Assembly: GCF_002153745.1 (NCBI RefSeq)
Contig: NZ_JOPL01000017.1
Location: 1 to 64,000 of the forward strand
Origin: Acetobacter sp. DsW_063
Lineage (GTDB): Bacteria > Pseudomonadota > Alphaproteobacteria > Acetobacterales > Acetobacteraceae
Reading direction: 5' to 3'
Length of the DNA: 64,000 nucleotides
Under the pieces are notes generated by a model. That model was not told where the DNA came from, searched no databases, and saw nothing but the letters and a program-made list of their open reading frames with translations. Below are positions 16,635-25,475 of this stretch, one piece after another. The position numbers and the translations under genes were made by a program. Numbering within the stretch: position 1 is the first letter of the stretch; each line of letters starts with the position of its first letter.

Positions 16635-18056
16635 TTACGTAATAGGCGTTAGAGACCGATGACGCCAGCGGATAGCCCAGTAAAGCGCCGTAAAGACGAA
16701 CATGGCGGAAAAACTGGCCGGATAACCAAACCACACGCCCGACGCGCCATAGAGGTGGGCCGCTATATATCCGGCGGGCAATTCAACGCAGATGATCGCG
16801 CCAAGCAGAAGAGACATCGGCCCAACCGCGTCGCCGCTGGCGCGCATGGCGGACCCGAGCACGCCGGCCAGCGCGAGCGGCGTCGCGCTCCACATCACGA
16901 CACGAAACGCACGCGACGCAAGAGCGATTACATGCGCATCGGCGGTGAACAACGACGCGATCAGCGCCGGATCTAATGTCACGAATGCAGCAAGCCCCCC
17001 AGCCAGCGCCAGCGCCACGCAAAAGCCGAGGCGCAACACCGCGCGCGCCTCCTTCTCGTCACGCGCCCCAATGGCGTGAGCGGAAAGAACGGAAACAGTG
17101 ATGCCCACCGCCATGCCGGGATATTCGATATAGGTGAGCGTCTGGACGAATAGCCCGTAAGCCGCAGTCATATCTGAGCCGAAGCTGTTGATCCTCCCGA
17201 CCAGAGCAATCTCCGCAACTCCCATGGTCATGATCTCGACCATCGTGGGAAGGCCAAGCTGGAGTATTGGACGAAGCACCCGCCACGGAGCAAAAATTTG
17301 CCGGGCCATTTCAAGATCAGGCGCCAACGCGTGACGGGACAATCTGAGCCAAATCCCAACAACGATCAGGGCCATCACCCAGCCGATAACCGCCGCCGCC
17401 GCTGAGCCGGCGACGCCAAGCACAGGCGCTCCGAACCTCCCCTCGATCAGGATGGGTGTCAGCAGAAGCGATGTCAGAATCTGGACGATCATCATCACCA
17501 GCGGACGCACGCTGTCGCCGGCGCCCCGAAGGATAATCGCCGTCACCACGAGCAGAATGAGCCCCGGTGCACCCATCAAGATCGCCGCGGCATATCGGAC
17601 CGCATGATCCAGAACGTCCGCGGGCGTACCGAAAAGGACCAACAAGGGCCGGATGGAGACCTGACCAAAGGCGCAGATCGCGAGTCCAAGCGCAAAAGCG
17701 ACGCCCAGCGCAGCCGACGCGACGGTACGCGCCTCGCCCTGATCTCCCGCTCCCCAGTTCTGACCGACCAGAATGCTCGCACCGGTCCCCAGTCCCACGG
17801 AGCAAGAGATAAACACGAGAAACATCGGATAGAATGCACTGGCCGCGGCCAGATCATGCGGTCCCAGCAGGCGGCCGACATAGATATTGCCGATTGTCCC
17901 CGAAAGCGATTGCAGGACGGTGTCAAAAAGCACGGGCGCCATGAACAGGAAGAAACGCCACGGCAGCGTGCGATCACGCCCCTTGGACGAAGCGATGTCG
18001 ACGGTGACGTCCCGGGCGAGTTGTTCGTCCAGACCTGTTGGAACGATATCGGTCAT
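16635..18056 (-). CDS. MATE-family efflux transporter
   Basis: Twelve-helix inner-membrane exporter, 473 aa, of the multidrug and toxic compound extrusion family. Typical sequences include FMAPVLFDTVLQSLSGTIGN in helix 1-2, GTGASILVGQNWGAGD in the first half and AIGARDEKEARAVLR as its repeat in the second half, reflecting the internal duplication. ATG 18056 starts with a 35-residue hydrophilic cytosolic tail. Substrate and coupling ion are not evident. It is encoded upstream of, and in the same direction as, the MCE operon, but separated by about 185 bp. Confidence 0.9.
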   Translation of the reverse strand: MTDIVPTGLDEQLARDVTVDIASSKGRDRTLPWRFFLFMAPVLFDTVLQSLSGTIGNIYVGRLLGPHDLAAASAFYPMFLVFISCSVGLGTGASILVGQNWGAGDQGEARTVASAALGVAFALGLAICAFGQVSIRPLLVLFGTPADVLDHAVRYAAAILMGAPGLILLVVTAIILRGAGDSVRPLVMMIVQILTSLLLTPILIEGRFGAPVLGVAGSAAAAVIGWVMALIVVGIWLRLSRHALAPDLEMARQIFAPWRVLRPILQLGLPTMVEIMTMGVAEIALVGRINSFGSDMTAAYGLFVQTLTYIEYPGMAVGITVSVLSAHAIGARDEKEARAVLRLGFCVALALAGGLAAFVTLDPALIASLFTADAHVIALASRAFRVVMWSATPLALAGVLGSAMRASGDAVGPMSLLLGAIICVELPAGYIAAHLYGASGVWFGYPASFSAMFVFTALYWAIRWRHRSLTPIT

Positions 18057-18421
18057 GATCTTCCGCCAATGGCCGCATTCCCGCCGCCTGGCGGGCGACC
18101 ATTCCGATCATCGGCGGCGCTGTCCTGGAGCGTCGAGGCGAGCGGCGTCACGCCCCTGTGAATATCCGATCCGGATAAGGTATCTGTAACACATCGTCCA
18201 TAAGGCTTGCATGTGCATGATGTGATTGATGAATGGGAAGACGACATAGGCAACGCTTGCCTGCGGCCCCGGCAATCGAACTCGTCTTTGCAGGGTCTCC
18301 GGTTGCTTTGCCTAGAAGGGCCGCCGACAAACCACGCAGGCTCAGCCATTCACTGTGAGTTCCGTGTGTCACCTGACACAGAAAACTCATACCGATAAGA
18401 TTAAGATATCTAATGAAATCA
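18057..18421. other. Intergenic region, MATE gene to tRNA-Thr, with a TGTGTCA dyad
   Basis: No gene is supported in these 365 bp; the open frames have compositions expected of chance. It contains a perfect dyad TGTGTCA-CC-TGACACA at 18365-18380, 42 bp downstream (minus sense) of the tRNA-Thr 3' end, that looks like a regulator operator. A promoter for the MATE gene should lie in the left half, but no convincing -35/-10 pair was found. Confidence 0.5.
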
Positions 18422-18496
<75 letters not shown>

Positions 18497-18579
18497 GCCG
18501 GAGTGAGGGGTAGCTACAGCCTGTGGCTCTTCGCCGCAACCCTCGAAACCACCGTTTCGGCAGATTTTTTTTGCCCCGG

Positions 18580-18993
18580 TCAGTCGTCGCGGTGGATTTT
18601 TTCCATACGCTCATGACGCTCCTGCGCCTCGATCGACAGAGTCGCGATCGGACGTGCGTCAAGGCGCTTCAGGCCGATCGGCTCGCCGGTTTCCTCGCAA
18701 TAGCCGTAAGATCCATTGTCGATGCGCTGCAGCGCCAGATTGATCTTACCAATCAGCTTTCGCGCCCGGTCACGGGTGCGAAGCTCAAGCGCCCGATCAG
18801 TTTCAACGCTGGCGCGGTCTGTTACGTCTGCTTCGTGAATCCCGCCTTCGGACAGGCTGGCCAAAGTGCCTCCGGCCTCCTTGAGCAGGTCGGCGCGCCA
18901 CTTCAGCAATCTTTGCCTGAAGTATTCAACCTGCAGGGGGTTCATGAATTCTTCGGCTTCGGACGGCGTGTAATCCGGAGGAAGTGTGATCAT
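18580..18993 (-). CDS. dksA: RNA polymerase-binding protein DksA
   Basis: DksA acts with ppGpp in the secondary channel of RNA polymerase to retune stable-RNA and biosynthetic promoters. The protein has 137 residues: N-terminal helix, coiled coil with the tip motif D-V-T-D-R-A (DxxDxA) near residue 57, and a C-terminal globular region (YGYCEETGEPIGLKRLDARPIA, then TLSIEAQERHE). Only one of the four zinc cysteines of E. coli DksA remains; the others read Thr, Ser and Ala. Alphaproteobacterial DksA proteins are known to have such reduced-cysteine sites and to work without a full zinc finger. The tRNA-Thr gene lies downstream. Confidence 0.93.
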   Translation of the reverse strand: MITLPPDYTPSEAEEFMNPLQVEYFRQRLLKWRADLLKEAGGTLASLSEGGIHEADVTDRASVETDRALELRTRDRARKLIGKINLALQRIDNGSYGYCEETGEPIGLKRLDARPIATLSIEAQERHERMEKIHRDD

Positions 18994-19109
18994 GAGTGGC
19001 GTCTCCGCTCATGGGCCGGAAAAAGCCCAATAATGCGCGGCTTATACCCTCGCCTTTCCGCCCCGCCAAGCACGAATTGCTCAGGAGGTCTTCAGCGGTG
19101 AAAGGACGT

Positions 19110-19598
19110 TCACTTGCTCGGCAAAGAATAAGGCCCGTCGTTCATCGGTTCGTGAACACCGGGCGCGCGCCGCCGCGCCTCCCATCGCTTGGTTTTCGCC
19201 GCTTCGACAGCGACGCGCACTCGGATCTCTTCAATGACATCATGCGAGCCTGTCTCCGCGATGGGAGGCGCGCGTTCAAGAATCCGACTCAGGGAATTGA
19301 ACGCGAGACACGCGTCGCCGTCACACAGCAGGGCCAGTTGCAGGGAACGAAGCGCGTCAGTGGCGTCGCTTCCCCATTTCATGTCGGCTTTTGTTCTGCC
19401 CGCAGGGACTCGTTCACTCCCCTGCCCCTCCAGTTCCTGGAGGGCGAGTAAACCCGACGACGCCACATTCGCGGAGGAGACGACCGCCGTATCTTCCTTG
19501 GGACCATCGAGCGTGAACCCCGGGCTTCCAGGCTTCCTCGCGGCGGTTTTCCTCCCTGCATAAAGCGGCGCTCGTCCGATAGGGTAAAGCGTGGTCAT
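19110..19598 (-). CDS. fliX: FliX-like flagellar assembly regulator
   Basis: FliX links basal-body assembly to activation of class III/IV flagellar genes in Caulobacter, together with FlbD. The match is in the C-terminal half: LLALQELEGQG, then a basic hinge, LRSLQLALLCDGDACLAFNSLSRIL and the ending IEEIRVRVAVEAAKTKRWE. The frame is open further upstream (to 19781), but translation probably begins at ATG 19598 (162 aa) or 19625, because more upstream sequence does not look coding and overlaps flgI. It is divergent from flgI, the arrangement known in Caulobacter. Its own FlbD partner is not in the window. Confidence 0.75.
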   Translation of the reverse strand: MTTLYPIGRAPLYAGRKTAARKPGSPGFTLDGPKEDTAVVSSANVASSGLLALQELEGQGSERVPAGRTKADMKWGSDATDALRSLQLALLCDGDACLAFNSLSRILERAPPIAETGSHDVIEEIRVRVAVEAAKTKRWEARRRAPGVHEPMNDGPYSLPSK

Positions 19599-19746
19599 GA
19601 CAACAACCCGACCGGCGACGGCCATGATCTGCGAAGGCCATCGCGGAGTGCTGATGTGTTTCTTTTCGGCATCATCCGTCCCGTCGTGCAGCGTTGAGGA
19701 ATTATTTGCTCTTCGTCGGCATAGTGTCCCCTGAAAAAGTTGACGA

Positions 19747-20913
19747 GTGGCAAAAATCGGCATGTTCCTTCCCTTGAGCAAAGCGCGGATTTACCTGACG
19801 CCTGCATGGCGTCGCGTAATGGCGGGGTTGATGATCGGATGGGTCTGCCTCTTCGGCGTTAGCGCGCAAGCCGCACAGGTTCGAATCAAAGATATCGCTG
19901 ATTACGAAGGCGTGCGAAGCAACCAGCTTATAGGATACGGTCTTGTCGTCGGCCTCCATGGAACCGGCGACAAGCTGACGAACGTGCTGTTTACCCGCGA
20001 AACTCTGATCAGCATGCTCAACCGCCTTGGCGTGAATATCCGTGATCAGGAAATTCAGCTTCAGACACATGACGTTGCGGCTGTTATGGTGACCGCCGAC
20101 CTTCCGCCGTTTTCACATGGCGGCGGGCGGATCGACGTGACCGTTTCCGCAACCGGCGACGCCAGCGATCTTACCGGAGGAACGCTTCTGGTGACGCCGT
20201 TGATGGCCGCCGATGGCGAGGTCTACGCGGTCGCCCAGGGCTCCCTCGCGACCAATGCTTTCGCTGCGAGGGGCGCGGCGGCGTCAATCGTGCATAATAT
20301 CCCGACCAACGGACATATCGCTAACGGCGCCATTGTCGAGCGAGAGGTTCCCGTTGACCTCACCAATAGAAAACTCATTCACCTGTCACTAAGAAACCCG
20401 GACTTCACAACCGCGACACGCGTCGCGCAAGTAATCAATACGGCGTTGCGCGGAGCGGTGGCGTCAGTGGAAGACCCGCGTACGATAGCACTCGACCTCA
20501 GCGCCAGAGACCGCATGGAATCGCTGTATCGTATTGGAGACCTGATGGTCGAACCGGATACGCTCGCCAAAGTCGTCGTCGATGACGCCAGCGGTACAAT
20601 CGTCATCGGAAACGATGTCCGCATCAGCACTGTCGCAATCGCGCAGGGCAACCTGACAATCCAGGTGACGGAGACGCCTATAGTGTCGCAGCCGGGACCA
20701 CTTTCGAACGGCACAACTGCCGTAGTTCCTCGTACAAATATAAACGTCAACAACGGAAACAACGCCAAGTTGGGCGTTTTACGTAACGGTCCCACTTTGG
20801 GAGACCTCGTCACTGGCCTCAATTCTCTCGGCGTCGGGCCACGCGACATGATTTCCATCCTTCAAGCCATCAAGGCCGACGGCGCTTTGCAAGCGGATCT
20901 GGAAGTTCGATGA
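19747..20913 (+). CDS. flgI: Flagellar P-ring protein FlgI
   Basis: Forms the P ring around the flagellar rod in the peptidoglycan layer. The product is 388 aa, or 383 from ATG 19762. A cleavable signal peptide ends near residue 42 (CLFGVSAQA). Family hallmarks follow: RIKDIADYEGVRSNQLIGYGLVVGLHGTGD, then the LGV...IQLQTHDVAAVMVTADLP region, and the C-terminal NSLGVGPRDMISILQAIKADGAL. GTG 19747 is the longest start; ATG 19762 is equally possible. The stop overlaps the next start (ATGA), beginning a three-gene flagellar operon. Confidence 0.96.
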   Translation: MAKIGMFLPLSKARIYLTPAWRRVMAGLMIGWVCLFGVSAQAAQVRIKDIADYEGVRSNQLIGYGLVVGLHGTGDKLTNVLFTRETLISMLNRLGVNIRDQEIQLQTHDVAAVMVTADLPPFSHGGGRIDVTVSATGDASDLTGGTLLVTPLMAADGEVYAVAQGSLATNAFAARGAAASIVHNIPTNGHIANGAIVEREVPVDLTNRKLIHLSLRNPDFTTATRVAQVINTALRGAVASVEDPRTIALDLSARDRMESLYRIGDLMVEPDTLAKVVVDDASGTIVIGNDVRISTVAIAQGNLTIQVTETPIVSQPGPLSNGTTAVVPRTNINVNNGNNAKLGVLRNGPTLGDLVTGLNSLGVGPRDMISILQAIKADGALQADLEVR

Positions 20914-21314
20914 GCGTTATTTCACCCGGTTCCTACGGCGATACACGCACGAACAATAACGGGACCGCGTCTTTTACGCCCCAATCCATAAAAGCGCCCT
21001 CAAATGCGAACGCAGATGAGACCATCCCCGTCGGAGCCCTACTTTCTCCAGGCACGGCAGAAGGTCCCGTCGACGCGAAAGCCTGGAAAGCCGCGACCGA
21101 CTTTGAGGCGATGACGACGGCGCAATTTCTTCAACCAATGTTCGCGACTGTGGATGAATCGAAAGAGCTTTTTGGCGGAGGCGCTGGAGAAGCCGCGTTC
21201 AAACCGATGTTGATCACTGAAATGGCCAAGGAAATGGAGAAAAGCGGCGGCCTCGGGCTGGCGCGCTCGATCTACCGGCAGATTCTGGCGATGCAGGAAA
21301 AAAAAGATGACTGA
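20910..21314 (+). CDS. Rod-binding protein (FlgJ N-domain / CheL type)
   Basis: The protein has 134 residues. After a low-complexity N-terminus, residues about 57-130 form the rod-binding domain shared with the N-terminal part of FlgJ: AWKAATDFEAMTTAQFLQPMF, then GGGAGEAAFKPMLITEMAKEM and GLGLARSIYRQIL. The muramidase half of enterobacterial FlgJ is absent, as in other Alphaproteobacteria where a stand-alone form is called CheL or FlgJ. It probably caps or scaffolds the growing rod. Start and stop overlap both neighbours (ATGA with flgI, 8 nt with the next gene). Confidence 0.85.
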   Translation: MSVISPGSYGDTRTNNNGTASFTPQSIKAPSNANADETIPVGALLSPGTAEGPVDAKAWKAATDFEAMTTAQFLQPMFATVDESKELFGGGAGEAAFKPMLITEMAKEMEKSGGLGLARSIYRQILAMQEKKDD

Positions 21315-21708
21315 CGATGTGCTTGTGGCAATCGAAACTGTTCTTTCTGTGGTCGAGGAAGAGAATGCCCGTCTCGCTGCAGGCGATATTCCAGCTGCGA
21401 CCGCACTGCTGCCGAAGAAAGAAGCGGCGCTTGCAGGATTGTCGAGATTAACTCCGACTTGTGAGCGCGCGGACGGACCCGGCGACGCCTGCTGCACCGT
21501 AGACGTTTCAGATGCGGTGACACGTCTCAACGCCACGTTAGATCGCAACAAGGAGTTGCTCCAGCAGGCCATGACAATTCAAAATTATGTTGTTCGTTTG
21601 CTCAGTGACGCAGCGTTAGCGACCCCGCACTCCGCCCATTACGGTCAGAGTGGATCATATATGACGAACAGCCGGGTCTCCGCGAGGGCATTTACGAGCA
21701 ATGCGTGA
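21307..21708 (+). CDS. FlgN-like small flagellar coiled-coil protein
   Basis: The protein has 133 residues and is predicted mostly helical. Sequence features are an N-terminal helix (TDDVLVAIETVLSVVEEENARL), a KKEAALAGLSRL segment and a second long helix (DAVTRLNATLDRNKELLQQAMTIQNYVVRLL). This layout and its place after the rod-binding gene suggest a FlgN-type export chaperone for hook-associated proteins, but identity with FlgN is not secure. It overlaps the upstream gene by 8 nt, so it is translated from the same message. Confidence 0.55.
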   Translation: MTDDVLVAIETVLSVVEEENARLAAGDIPAATALLPKKEAALAGLSRLTPTCERADGPGDACCTVDVSDAVTRLNATLDRNKELLQQAMTIQNYVVRLLSDAALATPHSAHYGQSGSYMTNSRVSARAFTSNA

Positions 21709-22073
21709 CATTCTCGCAGTTGCCATTAGTTCACTTTGAAATATTAAGGAAATTACGTTAAAAATTATCAGAAAACATCCAAATATGATATATTATATCA
21801 AGAATATAAACAATATCATACTCACAAACGCAAATAAAATTCGAATATTTTGTTTATTTCCCGATTGACACGATCACCAACCTGCCTTCGAAGCTTCCTG
21901 AGTGCTGACCATTCTCAAAAAAAGCAACGCCGTCCGCTTGCATACGCACGTAATCCATAAATCCCCCGTCGCTCCAACCGGCGTCATAAAACGATCACAG
22001 GACTCGCTGCCTCCGCAAATCTATCTTCCGCCGCCGCAGGGGGCATCCCTGGGCGAAAGAGCTGCGGACATCG
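21709..22073. other. AT-rich intergenic region upstream of the TonB receptor
   Basis: No gene is supported. Roughly 21730-21880 is strikingly AT-rich against GC-rich surroundings. It contains a perfect dyad TGATATA-T-TATATCA at 21786-21800 and several further TATA-like runs. This is the likely promoter and regulator-binding region for the downstream receptor gene. A TTGACA at 21865 has no good -10 partner. Confidence 0.55.
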
Positions 22074-24500
22074 ATGAAATTCACATTAGCGCTTACAACG
22101 TGCCTCACCGGGGCTGCTGTTTTGCTTACGACGACTGCGTCTTATGGTCAGAGTTCGACGACGGCGCAACGCAAGGCGAAGCACTCGACAAGCCGAAGCC
22201 GTGCATATCAGCAGCCAGCGGCTACCCAGCCCAACGGTCGCCCAGAAGCACCCGCAGTCCGCTCTGCGCGCCCCGTAACCAAAGCATCTGCGCCGCGCGC
22301 GGAGGCCGCCAGAAGCGAATCTATCGTTGTGCTCGGTGCTGGCGCGTCTAAGGAAACGCAGACCATCAGCCACGCTGCGATACAGCAATATGTCCCCGGC
22401 ACCAGTCCGTTCAAGGCGTTATCCAAACTCCCTGGCGTGATGTTCACGTCATCAGATCCGTTGGGATCTTACGAATGGTCGCAGCAGATCATCATCCGAG
22501 GCTTTGATCAGAGTCGCCTCGGGTTCACGATGGACGGAATACCGCTGGGAAACCTCGCCTACGGCAACGACAACGGCCTTTCCATAGGGCGCGCGCTCCA
22601 GACCGAAAACAACGGGCCGGCCACCCTGACCCAGGGCGCCGGTTCGATCGGCGTCGCCGCCTCGAATGACCTCGGCGGCGCGTTGCAGTTTACGTCGATC
22701 GATCCAACTAAAAAATTTGGGGTCGACGTATCCGGTACCGTAGGTTCGGCCGCGACGTGGCGTACATTTGCGCGCGTCAACAGCGGCGAACTGCCGGGTG
22801 GTGGACGGTTCTATGTGTCCTACGATCATCAGGGCGCGAACAAATGGAAGGGTGACGGCGTCCAGATTCAGGATCAGGCCAATGCAAAATACGTTCAACC
22901 CTTTGGCGAGCACGTAAAACTTACCATTTTTGGCGACTGGTCCAAACGCGCGGAGAACGATTACCAGGATCTGTCGCTCTCGATGATCAGACGTTACGGG
23001 TATAGACTGGACAATATCACCGGGAACTATCCGCTCGCCAAGCAGATCGGATCTGCCTACCAGAACGGGACGGCGTTTCCTGCAGGAATCGAAAATCAGG
23101 ACACCACCTATTACAACGCGGCCGGACTTCGTCAGGACGCGATGGGTTATGGCAAGCTCGACTTCGACATTACCGACCGCCTCAAAGGCTCGATCACAGG
23201 ATACGGTCACACAAACTCCGGCGAAGGCGTCTGGGTGACTCCCTACAACGCCACGCCTGCAGCGCTCGGCGGTTCGCCTCTCTCAGTGCGCACAACGGAA
23301 TACGATATTCACCGCGCAGGTTTTATCGGCAGCCTGACATACAAGATCGGCAACCATACGATCGAAGGTGGTTTCTGGTTTGAAAACAACAATTTCGAGC
23401 AGGCTCGCCGATTCTATCCCCTGAGTCAGAATGGAACGCCTGATTCGATCCACTGGTACAAAGGAAATTCCTTTGAAACTCAATGGCAGAGCGCGTTCAA
23501 CACCAAGACGTATCAGGTTCACATTGGAGACACATGGCGCGTCACGCCCAACCTGAAGGTGAATTACGGCTTCAAGTCCCTTATCGTCGATAACAACGCG
23601 CGAGCCATGAACGGCAACTATCAGGGAACGCCTCTCGCCACGGCCTATCCTTCGGGTTCGCTAAACAGCACCAACGGCTTCCTGCCGCAGGTGGGCGTCA
23701 ATTATCGTATCAATCAGAACAACGAACTGTTCGCCGACTACGCCCGCAACATGGCGGCGTACGACAGCGCCCAGACGTCGGGCCCATTCTCAACAACCAC
23801 CGCCGGGTTTCAGGTCCTCAAAGGAAAGCTGAAACCGGAAATGTCGAACACCGAAGAACTGGGTTATCGCTTCCACAACCGCGTGATTCAGGCGTCTATC
23901 ACTGGATACTACGTCGAGTTCCAGAACCGCCTGCTGGCCGTAACGCAAGGCGTGGGCATTCAGGGCAACGCGTCGGTTCTCTCCAACGTCGGCGGAGTCA
24001 CCGCGCGCGGCGTGGACATGGCTTTCAACTGGATATTCGCGCGCAACTGGTCGCTGTTCGGGTCATACGCCTTCAATAACTCTTTCTATAACAACAACGT
24101 TTATTCTGATGGCGTGATGTCGGCTCGGATCAAGGGCAAGAACGTCGTCGCGATGCCGCGTAACCTCGCCAACCTGCAACTCGGCTACGATGACGGTGCG
24201 ATCTGGGGCAACGTGTTGATGCAGTTTCAGGACCGTCGTTACTACACCTACACGAACGACGCGTATGTTCCGGGCAACGTGATCTTCAACCTGAACGTCG
24301 GCTACCGCTTCCAGAGCTCCAACTGGTTCCTCCGTGGGCTCGACGCACAGGTCAACGTCACCAACCTGTTCGACAAGCACTATGTTGCGACCGTCGGCAG
24401 CAACGGTTTCGAGAATTCCGATCCTTCGGGCACTTTCCAGACGCTTCAGGCTGGGGCGCCGCGTATGGTGTTCTTCACACTTCGCAAGCACTTCGATTGA
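22074..24500 (+). CDS. TonB-dependent outer-membrane receptor
   Basis: The protein has 808 residues. Signal peptide is about 1-25 (LTGAAVLLTTTASYGQ), followed by a Gln/Ala/Pro-rich linker of ~60 residues. The plug domain spans about 85-205, with ISHAAIQQYVPGTSPFKALSKLPGV and IIIRGFDQSRLGFTMDGIPLG. The rest is a 22-strand type barrel ending in Phe after NVTNLFDKHYVA and FTLRKHFD, the usual receptor C-terminus. It imports a siderophore, vitamin or other scarce ligand using TonB-ExbBD energy; the substrate cannot be told. No FecA-type signalling extension is visible. ATG 22074 is used; longer alternative starts lie in other frames only. Confidence 0.93.
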   Translation: MKFTLALTTCLTGAAVLLTTTASYGQSSTTAQRKAKHSTSRSRAYQQPAATQPNGRPEAPAVRSARPVTKASAPRAEAARSESIVVLGAGASKETQTISHAAIQQYVPGTSPFKALSKLPGVMFTSSDPLGSYEWSQQIIIRGFDQSRLGFTMDGIPLGNLAYGNDNGLSIGRALQTENNGPATLTQGAGSIGVAASNDLGGALQFTSIDPTKKFGVDVSGTVGSAATWRTFARVNSGELPGGGRFYVSYDHQGANKWKGDGVQIQDQANAKYVQPFGEHVKLTIFGDWSKRAENDYQDLSLSMIRRYGYRLDNITGNYPLAKQIGSAYQNGTAFPAGIENQDTTYYNAAGLRQDAMGYGKLDFDITDRLKGSITGYGHTNSGEGVWVTPYNATPAALGGSPLSVRTTEYDIHRAGFIGSLTYKIGNHTIEGGFWFENNNFEQARRFYPLSQNGTPDSIHWYKGNSFETQWQSAFNTKTYQVHIGDTWRVTPNLKVNYGFKSLIVDNNARAMNGNYQGTPLATAYPSGSLNSTNGFLPQVGVNYRINQNNELFADYARNMAAYDSAQTSGPFSTTTAGFQVLKGKLKPEMSNTEELGYRFHNRVIQASITGYYVEFQNRLLAVTQGVGIQGNASVLSNVGGVTARGVDMAFNWIFARNWSLFGSYAFNNSFYNNNVYSDGVMSARIKGKNVVAMPRNLANLQLGYDDGAIWGNVLMQFQDRRYYTYTNDAYVPGNVIFNLNVGYRFQSSNWFLRGLDAQVNVTNLFDKHYVATVGSNGFENSDPSGTFQTLQAGAPRMVFFTLRKHFD

Positions 24501-24506
24501 CCTGCC

Positions 24507-24540
24507 CATGTTCTTCGGAGCAGCCGCTCTGAAGAACATG
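24507..24540 (+). terminator. Strong hairpin after the TonB receptor gene
   Basis: A 15-bp stem (CATGTTCTTCGGAGC with GCTCTGAAGAACATG, one G-U pair) closes a 4-nt loop AGCC and begins 6 bp after the stop codon. No T-run follows, so it may stop transcription imperfectly or protect the 3' end of the mRNA. Confidence 0.65.
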
Positions 24541-24638
24541 CATCACTCTTGCGCAAGGCGCTCCGTGATATCTCCGCGCACTTCGCCGTTATCCTCCGTT
24601 GCGCATTCATGAATTGCGCTTGCGCGAAACCGGCGGCT

Positions 24639-24670
24639 CGCTACAAATCTAAAGAGTATCTTTTGTAGCG
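24639..24670. repeat. 9-bp inverted repeat upstream of marC
   Basis: CGCTACAAA and TTTGTAGCG are separated by 14 bp, about 85 bp before the probable marC start. It could be an operator or a leader hairpin. Neither strand has the T-run pattern of a terminator placed after a gene. Confidence 0.45.
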
Positions 24671-24754
24671 GGCGGGCGTGACTACAGGCCGTATGACCGA
24701 TTTCGAGATTGAAGCGCATCGCTCCGTCGGTTGGTGGAAACACCCGTGGCGGTA

Positions 24755-25462
24755 ATGCCCCACGTTCCTGTTCATCCGGTCGAAACAGCGCTCATCGTGC
24801 GGAACAGCTTTCTGCTCGCCTTCCCTGCCCTGTTCTCCATCGTCAACCCACTCGGCGCGTCGATTATCTTCCTGCAGGCGACGGGAGAACGCTCGCGCGT
24901 AGAACGCGCTACAATTGCGCGGACTGTGGCTCTTTACTCATTCGTACTGCTGCTAGCTTCGGTATGGATAGGTAGCGCCGTGTTGAGTTTTTTTGGCGTC
25001 ACCATCAATGCGCTGCGCGTCTCGGGCGGTATGGTCGTCGCAGTTCGAGCGTGGGCGATGTTGCAAAGTCCCGAAACAACGGAATCCCGCCGTGAAAAGC
25101 AGGCTCTGGAAGCAGGCCGCCCCATAAGCTCCCCACAGTGGAGCGACATTGCGTTCTTCCCGCTAACCATGCCGTTTACTGTCGGCCCAGGCAGTATCGC
25201 CGTGGCGATCACGTTGAGTTCGGGGGGCGCAGAATCACATTTCCTATCCTATAGCACTGGCATTTCCCTTGCTGCTGCGGTCGTGGCGATCACTGTGTGG
25301 ATCGCTTACGCCTATGCCGAACGCCTGACTGAAATTCTCGGTGTAACGGGAACCCGTATCCTCAGCCGTCTCGCCGCTCTGATCCTCCTGTGCATCGGCG
25401 TGCAAATCGCAGCTGGCGGCGTCATTGGGTTCGCGCGGGACGTGCTCACGCCTCCAGCGTGA
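24755..25462 (+). CDS. MarC-family integral membrane protein
   Basis: Inner-membrane protein of the MarC/UPF0056 family, function unestablished, with about six hydrophobic helices. Family features are FLLAFPALFSIVNPLGASIIFLQ in helix 1, the LRVSGGMVVAVRAWAML segment, and FFPLTMPFTVGPGSIAVAITL (the conserved P-x-x-x-GPG motif). ATG 24755 gives 235 aa; GTG 24734 or TTG 24731 would add 7-8 residues, and none has a clear ribosome site. The gene stands alone, converging on the uracil-DNA-glycosylase-family gene. Confidence 0.85.
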   Translation: MPHVPVHPVETALIVRNSFLLAFPALFSIVNPLGASIIFLQATGERSRVERATIARTVALYSFVLLLASVWIGSAVLSFFGVTINALRVSGGMVVAVRAWAMLQSPETTESRREKQALEAGRPISSPQWSDIAFFPLTMPFTVGPGSIAVAITLSSGGAESHFLSYSTGISLAAAVVAITVWIAYAYAERLTEILGVTGTRILSRLAALILLCIGVQIAAGGVIGFARDVLTPPA

Positions 25463-25475
25463 CGGTGCGGTCAAC

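Noticed and set aside
18053-18349. 99-codon minus frame between the MATE gene and tRNA-Thr
   Set aside because: It overlaps the MATE start, has low-complexity composition and no ribosome site or motif.
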